Of a stretch of 8,732 nt of DNA, positions 1 to 6,558 are shown piece by piece. Each line of letters starts with the position of its first letter. Positions within the stretch are counted from its first letter, which is position 1. Source of the stretch: an uncultured Actinomycetes bacterium (GTDB taxonomy: Bacteria > Actinomycetota > Thermoleophilia > Miltoncostaeales > Miltoncostaeaceae); contig CAIPNN010000024.1 of NCBI GenBank assembly GCA_903866425.1, positions 1-8,732 of the forward strand. Reading direction: 5' to 3'. The position numbers and the translations under genes were made by a program. The notes beneath the pieces were generated by a model. That model saw only the letters and a program-made list of their open reading frames with translations, was not told where the DNA came from and ran no database searches.

Positions 1-412
<412 letters not shown>

Positions 413-416
<4 letters not shown>

Positions 417-1294
417 GCCTGATCCTCCGGGGGAAGGTCCGGGAGGTACACGACGTCGGTGACGGCCGACTGGTGATGGTCACAAGCGACCGCATCAGCG
501 CCTACGACGTGATCATGCCCACCGAGATTCCGGGCAAGGGCCAGGTGCTCACGGGACTCAGCGTGCACTGGTTCGCCCGCATGGCAGATCTTGTGCCAAA
601 CCACCTGCTGGGCTGGCGCCTCTCCGAGATGCCCGACGGCTGGCGCAAGAAGGAACTGGCCGGGCGCGTGATGGTGGTGAAGGCGCTCGACATGCTGCCC
701 GTGGAGTGCGTGGTGCGCGGATACCTCATCGGCAGCGGCTGGCGCGACTATCAGGAGACCGGCGCCACCAGCGGCGTGGCCCTGCCCGAGGGCCTTCGCC
801 AGGCCGACCGCCTGCCCGAGCCCATCTTCACCCCGGCCGGCAAGGCCGCCGTGGGCGAACACGACGAGAACATCACCATGGCCGACGTGGTGAACGCCGT
901 GGGCCCCGACCTGGCCGCCGAGGCCGAGCGGGTGTCGCTTGCCGTGTACAACCGCGCAGCCGCCGACTGCCGCGAGGCCGGAATCATCCTGGCCGACACC
1001 AAGTTCGAGATGGGGACAGACCCCACTGGTGCACTCACCCTTGGTGACGAGGTGTGCACTCCTGATTCGTCGCGGTTCTGGCCTGCCGACACCTATGCGC
1101 CGGGCACGTCGCCACTCTCGTTCGACAAGCAGTACCTTCGCGACTGGCTCGACCAGTCGGGCTGGGATCACACCCCGCCGGCACCCGAGCTTCCGGCAGA
1201 TGTGGTTGCAGGCACGCAGGAGCGCTACGTGGAGGCCTACGAGCGCATCACAGGACGCCCGTTCACCGAGTGGCTCAAGGAGGCCGCCGAATGA
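413..1294 (+). CDS. purC: Phosphoribosylaminoimidazole-succinocarboxamide (SAICAR) synthase
   Basis: PurC joins CAIR and L-aspartate with ATP to make SAICAR, the eighth step of IMP synthesis, in the cytoplasm. The 293-residue product is of the longer SAICAR synthase type (the short bacterial form is nearer 240). Visible family motifs are GKVREVHDVGDG near the N-terminus (phosphate-binding loop region), TSDRISAYDV, VVRGYLIGSGW (from residue 100), LPEPIFTP followed by GEHDENI, ADTKFEMG (residues 194-201), GDEVCTPDSSRFW and SFDKQYLRDWL. The GTG start at 413 is chosen because it overlaps the purB TGA (GTGA), has GAGG 4 nt upstream at 405-408, and puts the first motif at the usual distance from the N-terminus. 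The 3' end overlaps purS by 4 nt (ATGA). All expected motifs are intact. Confidence 0.97.
1277..1283 (+). promoter_or_regulatory. Strong Shine-Dalgarno sequence fixing the purS start
   Basis: AAGGAGG lies inside the end of purC and is followed by a 7-nt spacer and the ATG at 1291. It is the clearest ribosome binding site in the window. It favours ATG 1291 over an in-frame upstream start at 1270, which would add seven residues not expected in PurS. Confidence 0.85.
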
Positions 1295-1527
1295 CCCTGG
1301 TCATCGTCACCGTCATGCCCAAGAAGGGCGTCCTCGACCCACAGGGTCAGGCCGTGCAGGGAGCGCTGTCGCACATGGGGTTCGCCGACATCGGCGACGT
1401 GCGCGTGGGCAAGCGCATTGAGCTTGAGATCAACGGGCACGACCCGGCCGCCCAGGCCGACAAGATGTGTCAGGACCTGCTGGCCAACCAGTTGATCGAG
1501 GACTACAGCGTGGAGGTGCAGGGGTGA
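1291..1527 (+). CDS. purS: Phosphoribosylformylglycinamidine synthase, PurS subunit
   Basis: PurS is the small structural subunit that bridges PurQ and PurL in the three-protein FGAM synthase of Gram-positive bacteria and archaea. It has no catalytic residues of its own and is thought to help organise the complex and the ammonia path. The product is 78 residues, close to the usual 80 or so. It shows the family pattern: an N-terminal beta strand (VIVTVMPKKGVLDPQG), a helix (AVQGALSHMGF), the strand and turn DVRVGKRIELEI, a second helix (QADKMCQDLLAN) and a last strand (DYSVEVQG). Start ATG 1291 sits in an ATGA overlap with the purC stop and has a strong AAGGAGG. The TGA overlaps the purQ GTG by 4 nt. 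The gene order purS-purQ-purL matches the complex. Confidence 0.96.
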   Translation: MTLVIVTVMPKKGVLDPQGQAVQGALSHMGFADIGDVRVGKRIELEINGHDPAAQADKMCQDLLANQLIEDYSVEVQG

Positions 1528-2168
1528 GCGCGACCCGCGTCGCGGTGCTGCGCTTTCCCGGAACGCTCGACCACGAGAGCGCGGCCAAAGCCGTGCAGGC
1601 CGTGGGCGGCGATCCGGTGTTCACCCATCACATGGACACCGAGCTGCCCGATGGTGCAACTGCGGTGGTCATCCCCGGCGGGTTCTCATACGGCGATCAT
1701 CTTCGCCCCGGAGCGCTCGCCAGCCGCACACCCATCCTTGGCGCGGTGAAGCGCCACGCCGCCGATGGCGGCCGGGTGCTCGGTATCTGCAACGGCTTTC
1801 AGATTCTGTGTGAGAGCGGCCTACTGCCGGGCGTGCTTCGCCCCAACGCGTCGCTGCAGTTCATCTGCCGCCAGGCCGACCTCGAGGTTGCCGACCCCGG
1901 CACCCCGTGGACCGGCGGGCGCCTTGCCGGCGAGGTGATGTCGGTGCCGTTCAAGCACCACGACGGCGCGTGGTTCGGCGACCCGGGCGAGAGCCGCGTG
2001 GTGCTGCGCTACAAGGGCGAGAACCCCAACGGCAGCATCGACAAGATCGCGGGCATCACCAACCTGGCGGGCAACGTGATGGGGCTCATGCCGCATCCCG
2101 AAGAAGCCTGCGACCCTCTGCTCGGCTCAGTTGATGGCCGGGCCCTCTTCGCGGCGCTGCTCGCATGA
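1524..2168 (+). CDS. purQ: Phosphoribosylformylglycinamidine synthase, glutaminase subunit PurQ
   Basis: PurQ is a class I glutamine amidotransferase that releases ammonia from glutamine for PurL to convert FGAR to FGAM. The product has 214 residues, a little short of typical PurQ (about 220-230). Motifs seen are VAVLRFPGTLDHES at the N-terminus, VVIPGGFSYGDHLRPGALAS (oxyanion region), the nucleophile elbow GICNGFQIL with Cys89, and GLMPHPEE with His191 and Glu193 completing the Cys-His-Glu triad. The GTG start at 1524 overlaps the purS TGA (GTGA) and has GGAGG at 1512-1516 with a 7-nt spacer. A start at 1467 in the same frame would add 19 unrelated residues lying within purS and was rejected. 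The 3' end overlaps purL by 4 nt. All catalytic residues are present. Confidence 0.97.
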   Translation: MSATRVAVLRFPGTLDHESAAKAVQAVGGDPVFTHHMDTELPDGATAVVIPGGFSYGDHLRPGALASRTPILGAVKRHAADGGRVLGICNGFQILCESGLLPGVLRPNASLQFICRQADLEVADPGTPWTGGRLAGEVMSVPFKHHDGAWFGDPGESRVVLRYKGENPNGSIDKIAGITNLAGNVMGLMPHPEEACDPLLGSVDGRALFAALLA

Positions 2169-4363
2169 GCCCGACAATGGGAGACTCAGGCAAGCCGCTC
2201 TTTCAGGAGCTTGGGCTTCTTGAGAGCGAGTACGACCGCGTTGTGAAGTTGATGGGCCGCGAGCCCACCGACCCCGAACTGGTGATGTTCTCGCTCATGT
2301 GGAGCGAGCACTGCTCGTATAAGCACTCCAAGCCGCTGCTCAAGGGATTCCCCACCACCGGCAAGCGCGTGGTGATGGGCCCCGGCGAGAACGCCGGCGC
2401 GGTCGACGTCGGCGACGGCCTGGCAATCGTGTTCAAGGTGGAGAGCCACAACCACCCAAGCGCCGTGGAGCCCTTCGAGGGCGCCGCCACCGGCGTGGGC
2501 GGAATTGTGCGCGACATCATCGCCGTGGGTGCCAAGCCCATCGCGCTGCTCGACTCCCTGCGCTTCGGCCCGCTGAGCAGCCAGCGCTCGCGCTTCCTAT
2601 TCCGCCGCGCGGTTGAGGGCATCGGCCACTACGGCAACTGCATCGGCATCCCAAACGTGGGTGGCGAGGTGCAGTTTGACGACCGCTACGAAGACTCATG
2701 CCTGGTCAACGCCATGTGCGTGGGCATCGTGCCGCAGGACAGGATTCTCTCGTGTGCCGCCAAGGGCATCGGCAACCGCCTGGTGCTCATCGGCAACCGC
2801 ACAGGCCGCGACGGCATCGGCGGCGCCAGCGTGCTGGCATCGGCCGAGCTGGGTGATGACGACGCCGACAAGCGGCCGAGCGTGCAGGTGGGCGACCCCT
2901 TCACCGAGCGCAAGCTCATCGACTGCTGCATGGCCATGAGCGAGGCCGGACTGCTGGTGGCGCTGCAGGACCTGGGCGCCGCGGGCCTCACCTCGGCGGC
3001 CAGCGAGATGGCCAGCCGCGGCGGCGTGGGCCTCGCCATCGACCTCGACCGCGTGCCGCTTCGCGAGCAGGGTCTCGCCCCCGGTGAGGTGCTGGTGAGC
3101 GAGAGCCAGGAGCGCATGCTGGCCATCGTTGAGCCCGGCACCGTGCAGGCGGTGAAGGACATGGCAGAGCGCTTTGAGCTCGATGCCACCGATATCGGCG
3201 AGGTCACCGGCACCGGTGAGCTCGAGGCCCTGTGGCGTGGCGAAGAAGTGGTGCGCATTCCGTCGCTCTACCTCACCGACGACGTGCCCTTCTACGACGT
3301 GCCGCAGGATGCCGCCCCGGCCAACCAGCCGATCGACATCCACACCGTGCCCGAGGCCACTGACCTCGCAGCCGCGTGGCTCAGCCTGATGAGCGACCCC
3401 AACGTGGCCAGTAAGCGCTGGATCTTCCAGCAGTACGACCAGCTGGTGGGCGCCGGCACCGTGCGTCGTCCCGGTGGCGACGCTGGCGTTGTGCTGATCC
3501 CCGGCACCAACCGCGCCATCGCGGTCACGCTCGACTGCGCCGAGTGGCACTGCGAGCTCGACCCGCGCGCGGGCGGCCAGGCATCGGTGCTTGAGGCCGC
3601 GCGCAACGTGGCCTGCACCGGCGCGCTTCCCATCGCATCGACCGACTGCCTCAACTTCGCCAACCCCGAGAAGGGCAGCACGGGATGGCGTCTGGCCGAG
3701 GCCATCGGGGGTATGGCCGAGGCGCTCACCGCCATCGACGCGCCAATCGTGTCGGGCAACGTTTCGCTGTACAACGAGAGCCCGCGCGGGCCCATCTTCC
3801 CCACCCCGGTGGTGGGCATCGTGGGCCTACTGGAAGACGCATCGAAGAGCGTGGGCGCCGCCTTCGGCCGCCACGGCGATCAGATCCTGCTGGTGGGCTA
3901 CGGCGAGCCCCGGCTCGACGCCTCGCGTCAGCTCGGCCGCTGCGAGGGTCTGCCCCCGGCACCCGACCTGGCCAAGGAGCAGGCGCTCATCACCTTGCTG
4001 GTGACCGCTGCCGAGAAGGGCCTGATGGAGAGCGCGCACGACGTGAGCGAGGGTGGTTTCGCCGTGGCGCTTGCCGAGAGCTGCATCAACGGCGACATCG
4101 GTGCTGATGTGACCATCCCCAAGGGACGGCGTGCCGACGAGGCCATGTTCGGCGAGGGCGGCGGCAGGGTCATCATCTCGTGCCACCCCGACAACGTCGC
4201 GGCAATCCAGGGTCTGGCCACGGGCGGAATCACCGCGACCGTGATCGGCGAGGTGGGTGGCGACGACGTACTGGTGACCATCGGGGGTTCCACAACGCAG
4301 GTTCCCCGGTCCCAACTGCGTGAAGTGTGGGAGGGTGCAATCCCACAGGCGCTGGAGGCGTAG
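2165..4363 (+). CDS. purL: Phosphoribosylformylglycinamidine synthase, synthetase subunit PurL
   Basis: PurL is the ATP-dependent synthetase subunit that turns FGAR into FGAM using ammonia from PurQ, bridged by PurS. The 732-residue product is the short PurL form (Bacillus type about 740), not the fused form of about 1300 residues found in enterobacteria. Motifs in order: FSLMWSEHCSYKHSK with His49, KVESHNHPSAVEPFEGAATG with Glu93, His95 and His97, GGIVRDIIAVGAKPIALLDSL, the LQDLGAAGLTSAASEMASRG segment near residue 270, and in the second half ACTGALPIASTDCLNFANPE, SGNVSLYNES and ESAHDVSEGGFAVALAES. The ATG at 2165 overlaps the purQ TGA (ATGA). No convincing Shine-Dalgarno precedes it, so initiation probably depends on coupling with purQ; ATG 2177 is an alternative. 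The TAG overlaps the purF GTG by 1 nt. Confidence 0.97.
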   Translation: MSPTMGDSGKPLFQELGLLESEYDRVVKLMGREPTDPELVMFSLMWSEHCSYKHSKPLLKGFPTTGKRVVMGPGENAGAVDVGDGLAIVFKVESHNHPSAVEPFEGAATGVGGIVRDIIAVGAKPIALLDSLRFGPLSSQRSRFLFRRAVEGIGHYGNCIGIPNVGGEVQFDDRYEDSCLVNAMCVGIVPQDRILSCAAKGIGNRLVLIGNRTGRDGIGGASVLASAELGDDDADKRPSVQVGDPFTERKLIDCCMAMSEAGLLVALQDLGAAGLTSAASEMASRGGVGLAIDLDRVPLREQGLAPGEVLVSESQERMLAIVEPGTVQAVKDMAERFELDATDIGEVTGTGELEALWRGEEVVRIPSLYLTDDVPFYDVPQDAAPANQPIDIHTVPEATDLAAAWLSLMSDPNVASKRWIFQQYDQLVGAGTVRRPGGDAGVVLIPGTNRAIAVTLDCAEWHCELDPRAGGQASVLEAARNVACTGALPIASTDCLNFANPEKGSTGWRLAEAIGGMAEALTAIDAPIVSGNVSLYNESPRGPIFPTPVVGIVGLLEDASKSVGAAFGRHGDQILLVGYGEPRLDASRQLGRCEGLPPAPDLAKEQALITLLVTAAEKGLMESAHDVSEGGFAVALAESCINGDIGADVTIPKGRRADEAMFGEGGGRVIISCHPDNVAAIQGLATGGITATVIGEVGGDDVLVTIGGSTTQVPRSQLREVWEGAIPQALEA
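4354..4358 (+). promoter_or_regulatory. Shine-Dalgarno supporting the GTG start of purF
   Basis: GGAGG in the last codons of purL precedes the GTG at 4363 by 4 nt. The spacing is short but workable. The same reading frame is open further upstream from 4327, so this site together with the TAGTG overlap decides the start. Confidence 0.6.
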
Positions 4364-5796
4364 TGCAGGAGATCCCGGAAGAGCGCGACCACCCCGAGGA
4401 GGAGTGCGGGGTTTTCGGCGTCGTCGCACCCGGACACGAGGTGGCCCGCATCACCTTCTTCGGCCTGCACGCCCTGCAGCACCGCGGCCAGGAGAGCGCC
4501 GGCATCGCCGTGAGCGACGGCCAGCACGTGATGGTGCAGCGCGAGCTTGGCCTGGTGAGCAGCGTGTTCGACGAGCCCGCATTGCGATCGATGGAGGGCG
4601 GCGCGGCCATCGGCCACGTGCGGTACTCCACCACCGGCGCCAACAAATGGGACAACGCGCAGCCGGTGGCCCTGCCGCGCGGTGACGGCCTGGTGGCGCT
4701 TGGCCACAACGGCAACCTCACCAACAGCGATGCCCTCAGGCGCAAGGTGGAGAGCCTGGGCCATGAGCTTCGGGCCACCACCGACAGCGAACTGATCACC
4801 GCGCTGCTGAGCCACGAGCCCGGCAGCCTGCTTGACGCCGTGTGCAACGTGATGCCGCTGCTGCAGGGCGCGTATTCAATCGTCACGCTCACCGAGCACG
4901 AGCTGGTGGCATTCCGCGACCCCAACGGCGTGCGCCCGCTGGTGATCGGCCGCCTCGAGGGCGGCTACGTGGTGGCCAGCGAGACCTGCGCGCTCGACCA
5001 GGTGGGCGCGGTGCTCGACCGCGAGGTGAACCCCGGCGAGGCCGTGCGCATCACGGCCAACGGCGTGGAGAGCCGCCAGGCGCTTCGCCCCGTGCAGCGC
5101 GCCCTGTGCGTGTTCGAGGCCATCTACTTCGCACGCCCCGACAGCATCCTCGACGGCCAGACCGTGTGGGAGAACCGCCGCGACATGGGCATTGTGCTGG
5201 CCACCGAGTCGCCAGTGGATGCCGACATCGTGGTGGGCCTGCCCGACTCGGGTACACCCGCGGCAATCGGCTTCGCGCAGGAGAGCGGTATCCCGTACAG
5301 CGAGGCCGTGGTGAGGAACCGCTACGTGGGGCGCTCGTTCATCCAGCCGGGGCAGGAGCTTCGCCAGCTGGGCGTGAAGCTCAAGTTCAACCCGCTCAAG
5401 TCGATTATCGAGGGCAAGCGCCTGGTGGTGGTTGACGACTCCATCGTGCGCGGCACCACCACCCGCAAGACGGTGGACATGCTGAAGGAGGCTGGCGCCG
5501 CCGAGGTGCACCTGCGCATCTCAAGCCCCCCCATCACCTGGCCGTGCTTCTACGGAATCGACATGGCCGACCGTGACGACCTGATCGCCGCCAACATGGA
5601 CGTGGCGGCCATCGCCGCGCACGTGGGCGCCGACTCACTGGCCTACCTCAGCCTTGATGGCCTGCAGCGCGCCATGGGCCGCCCGGCCAGCGGCTACTGC
5701 CGCGCATGCTTCACCGGGGAGTACCCAATCCCGGTGCCAGATGCCGCGGGCAAGGAGCGCTTCGAAGCGCCCGCAGGCGCCGCCCCCAGCCGGTAG
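4363..5796 (+). CDS. purF: Amidophosphoribosyltransferase (PRPP amidotransferase), Fe-S type
   Basis: PurF catalyses the first committed step, PRPP plus glutamine to 5-phosphoribosylamine, and is the usual target of purine-nucleotide feedback inhibition. The 477-residue product begins with a 14-residue acidic leader ending in EEE, followed by CGVFGV. Cys15 is the N-terminal nucleophile that would be exposed by propeptide cleavage, as in the Bacillus enzyme (11-residue propeptide). The Ntn glutaminase domain shows GLHALQHRGQESAGI, GHVRYSTTG and GHNGNLTN. The phosphoribosyltransferase domain shows the PRPP loop VVVDDSIVRGTTT from about residue 355. Four cysteines match the [4Fe-4S] ligands of the Bacillus-type enzyme: Cys249 (ALCVFEAIYF), Cys395 (WPCFYGIDM), Cys446 and Cys449 (YCRACFTGEYP). 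The protein ends in AAPSR, whose coding sequence belongs to a direct repeat found again at the end of the HEPN gene. Confidence 0.97.
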   Translation: MQEIPEERDHPEEECGVFGVVAPGHEVARITFFGLHALQHRGQESAGIAVSDGQHVMVQRELGLVSSVFDEPALRSMEGGAAIGHVRYSTTGANKWDNAQPVALPRGDGLVALGHNGNLTNSDALRRKVESLGHELRATTDSELITALLSHEPGSLLDAVCNVMPLLQGAYSIVTLTEHELVAFRDPNGVRPLVIGRLEGGYVVASETCALDQVGAVLDREVNPGEAVRITANGVESRQALRPVQRALCVFEAIYFARPDSILDGQTVWENRRDMGIVLATESPVDADIVVGLPDSGTPAAIGFAQESGIPYSEAVVRNRYVGRSFIQPGQELRQLGVKLKFNPLKSIIEGKRLVVVDDSIVRGTTTRKTVDMLKEAGAAEVHLRISSPPITWPCFYGIDMADRDDLIAANMDVAAIAAHVGADSLAYLSLDGLQRAMGRPASGYCRACFTGEYPIPVPDAAGKERFEAPAGAAPSR

Positions 5797-5798
5797 CC
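5778..5798 (+). repeat. 21-bp direct repeat, left copy (over purF stop)
   Basis: This 21-bp stretch, whose last 14 bases are CCCAGCCGGTAGCC, matches bases 6538-6558 at 20 of 21 positions; the only difference is C at 5784 versus A at 6544. It encodes the AAPSR-stop tail of PurF, and the right copy encodes the AAPSR-stop tail of the HEPN protein in the same phase. The copies are exactly 760 bp apart and bracket the two non-purine genes. A weaker similarity (GGCT at 5803-5806 and at 6562-6565) continues past the core. Confidence 0.8.
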
Positions 5799-5812
5799 GC
5801 ACGGCTTCCGGC
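5789..5812 (+). terminator. Hairpin over the purF stop codon (possible attenuator or mRNA stabiliser)
   Basis: GCCGG (5789-5793) pairs with CCGGC (5808-5812). Inside it, after a T-T mismatch, AGCC (5795-5798) pairs with GGCT (5803-5806) around a GCAC loop. The stem is stable (nine G/C-rich pairs) but no T-run follows, so it is not a standard intrinsic terminator. It could reduce read-through into the downstream genes, stabilise the purF 3' end, or have no role. The left arm lies in the 21-bp direct repeat and the right arm in cassette-specific sequence. Confidence 0.4.
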
Positions 5813-5847
5813 GCATCTCGGCACACAAGGGGCACCCCGATGCGCTG

Positions 5848-5873
5848 CATGGCGGTCTAGATTCCCCGCCATG
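5848..5873 (+). promoter_or_regulatory. Perfect 8-bp inverted repeat at start of the small gene: candidate operator
   Basis: CATGGCGG (5848-5855) and CCGCCATG (5866-5873) are exact reverse complements separated by 10 nt. The right arm contains the ATG of the 91-residue ORF, and the spacer contains a TAGATT that could be a -10 hexamer. A dyad placed over a promoter and start codon is what an autorepressor site looks like. In a transcript running through from purF the same bases could instead form a stem that hides the start codon. No binding protein can be named from the sequence. Confidence 0.5.
5858..5863 (+). promoter_or_regulatory. Possible -10 element for a leaderless transcript
   Basis: TAGATT fits the loose TANNNT consensus of GC-rich actinobacterial promoters (four of six matches to TATAAT) and ends 7 nt before the ATG at 5871. 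Transcription would then start at or next to the start codon. No Shine-Dalgarno sequence precedes this ATG, which fits leaderless initiation. No recognisable -35 element is present, so this remains tentative. Confidence 0.35.
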
Positions 5874-6146
5874 ACCACTGCAGCGGACACCATGGCTGCC
5901 AAGACCGAGAAGGCCCGACGACTCCGTGCGGCGCTTCTCTCAGACGTGCCCGGGGCCGAAATCACTGAGCGCGTCCTGATGGAGGGTGCGCCGGGCAATG
6001 AGCAGATCGTTCTGCACGTCGCCATTCCCGGCCTGCGCCACGCCGAGGTGATGCCACGGATGCGCGCATTTCAGCGAGCCCGGTGGGATGATCTTCTGGC
6101 CGACATCGGCGACGACGTCTGCATCGTCTCGGAGGGCTCCAGGTAG
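5871..6146 (+). CDS. Small protein of unrecognised family, upstream partner of the HEPN gene
   Basis: I do not recognise this family. The 91-residue product (start ATG 5871; ATG 5892 is an in-frame alternative) is soluble-looking, without a signal peptide or membrane segment. Its pattern suggests an N-terminal basic helix (KTEKARRLRAALLSDVPG), a strand (ITERVLMEG), a strand (EQIVLHVAIPGL), a long helix (AEVMPRMRAFQRARWDDLLADIG) and a final strand (DVCIVS), a small alpha-beta-beta-alpha-beta domain. It has no GSxxxGxxxxxSDxD nucleotidyltransferase motif, so it is not a standard MNT antitoxin. It lies 74 nt after purF with its own dyad and possible promoter, and 83 nt before the HEPN ORF. Position next to a HEPN gene suggests an antitoxin-like or partner role, but that is only contextual. 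The amino-acid pattern looks like a real protein; expression is unproven. Confidence 0.65.
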   Translation: MTTAADTMAAKTEKARRLRAALLSDVPGAEITERVLMEGAPGNEQIVLHVAIPGLRHAEVMPRMRAFQRARWDDLLADIGDDVCIVSEGSR

Positions 6147-6165
6147 CCGCCATCGCTGCGTCACA

Positions 6166-6192
6166 CGGATTCCGGTGGCGCGGATTCCTCCG
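6166..6192 (+). repeat. Tandem CGGATTCC direct repeat in the gap before the HEPN gene
   Basis: CGGATTCC occurs at 6166-6173 and 6181-6188, 15 nt apart. Each copy can form a tiny dyad: CGGA-T-TCCG at 6166-6174 and CGGA-TTCC-TCCG at 6181-6192. The 83-nt gap between the two cassette genes (6147-6229) otherwise holds no recognisable promoter or gene. The repeat could be a remnant or a binding site, or chance. Confidence 0.35.
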
Positions 6193-6229
6193 GTTCGCTG
6201 GGCGGCGCCAGAGTTGGCCAGGCCAGTTG

Positions 6230-6556
6230 ATGCGGCGCACCGTGATCAACCGGGCGTACTACGCAGCCTTCCATTCGGCGCGCCAAGCGCTCCGCAATCG
6301 CGGACTCGACGCAGCAGAGACACGATTCCACCGTCAGGTGTGGGGGCACTACCTCACTGCGGAGAAGGCATCGCAGACATCGGAGAGTGCCTGGCGCAGC
6401 ATCGCCGATCTTGGCCTGTGGCTCCAAGAGGAACGACTTCGGGCCGACTATGACGGCGACGCGTCGTGGTCGGGCCAGCAGTGCCGAGAGGTCGTCCGGC
6501 GCGCGCGAATGCTCGTCGCCCACGTTGACGCCCTGCCCGCCGCACCCAGCCGGTAG
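6230..6556 (+). CDS. HEPN-domain protein (UPF0332/COG1895-like), short at the N-terminus
   Basis: HEPN proteins are small all-helical proteins; many are RNase toxins or partners of small antitoxins. This 108-residue product carries the family's core helix INRAYYAAFHSARQAL (residues 6-21) and the later LRADYD motif (70-75), matching the RAYYAAFH and RADYD signatures of the UPF0332-like group. A final amphipathic helix follows (CREVVRRARMLVAHVDAL). The start is uncertain: TTG 6227 and ATG 6230 are adjacent and neither has a good Shine-Dalgarno sequence. The helix of roughly 25 residues that normally precedes the core is missing, so the gene may be truncated or frameshifted. No histidine follows Arg71, so the canonical Rx4-6H ribonuclease motif is absent; R35-QVWG-H40 fits the spacing but lies in a different part of the fold. 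The PAAPSR tail is encoded by the right copy of the purF-end repeat. Confidence 0.75.
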   Translation: MRRTVINRAYYAAFHSARQALRNRGLDAAETRFHRQVWGHYLTAEKASQTSESAWRSIADLGLWLQEERLRADYDGDASWSGQQCREVVRRARMLVAHVDALPAAPSR

Positions 6557-6558
6557 CC
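6538..6558 (+). repeat. 21-bp direct repeat, right copy (over HEPN stop)
   Basis: This is the second copy of the repeat seen over the purF stop, with one mismatch (A at 6544). It ends 8 nt before the purM GTG. If one repeat unit of 760 bp were deleted, the purF TAG would be followed by a 10-nt gap and the purM start. The right copy therefore plausibly preserves the ancestral purF-purM junction, with the two genes inserted or duplicated in between. Which copy is original cannot be told from this sequence alone. Confidence 0.75.

Noticed and set aside
2696..3550. 284-residue minus-strand open frame opposite purL
   Set aside because: It is antisense to the conserved PurL sequence, with His/Ala/Gly-rich composition and no domain signal.
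5706..5870. Longer start for the 91-residue protein, beginning inside purF
   Set aside because: The added 55 residues would be read in a second frame of conserved purF sequence and are Arg/Pro-rich; the ATG at 5871 in the dyad is better supported.
6100..6350. CRISPR-like repeats from the CGGATTCC pair
   Set aside because: Only two 8-bp copies 15 nt apart, with no array or spacers of regular length.
6088..6453. 121-residue + strand frame overlapping both cassette genes
   Set aside because: It overlaps two better-supported genes and its translation shows no domain beyond a short segment that may be a remnant of the HEPN N-terminus.
5778..6558. Integron gene cassettes with attC sites, or an insertion sequence
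   Set aside because: There is no transposase or integrase, no terminal inverted repeats, and no attC core GTTRRRY at the ends. Only the direct repeat supports insertion.
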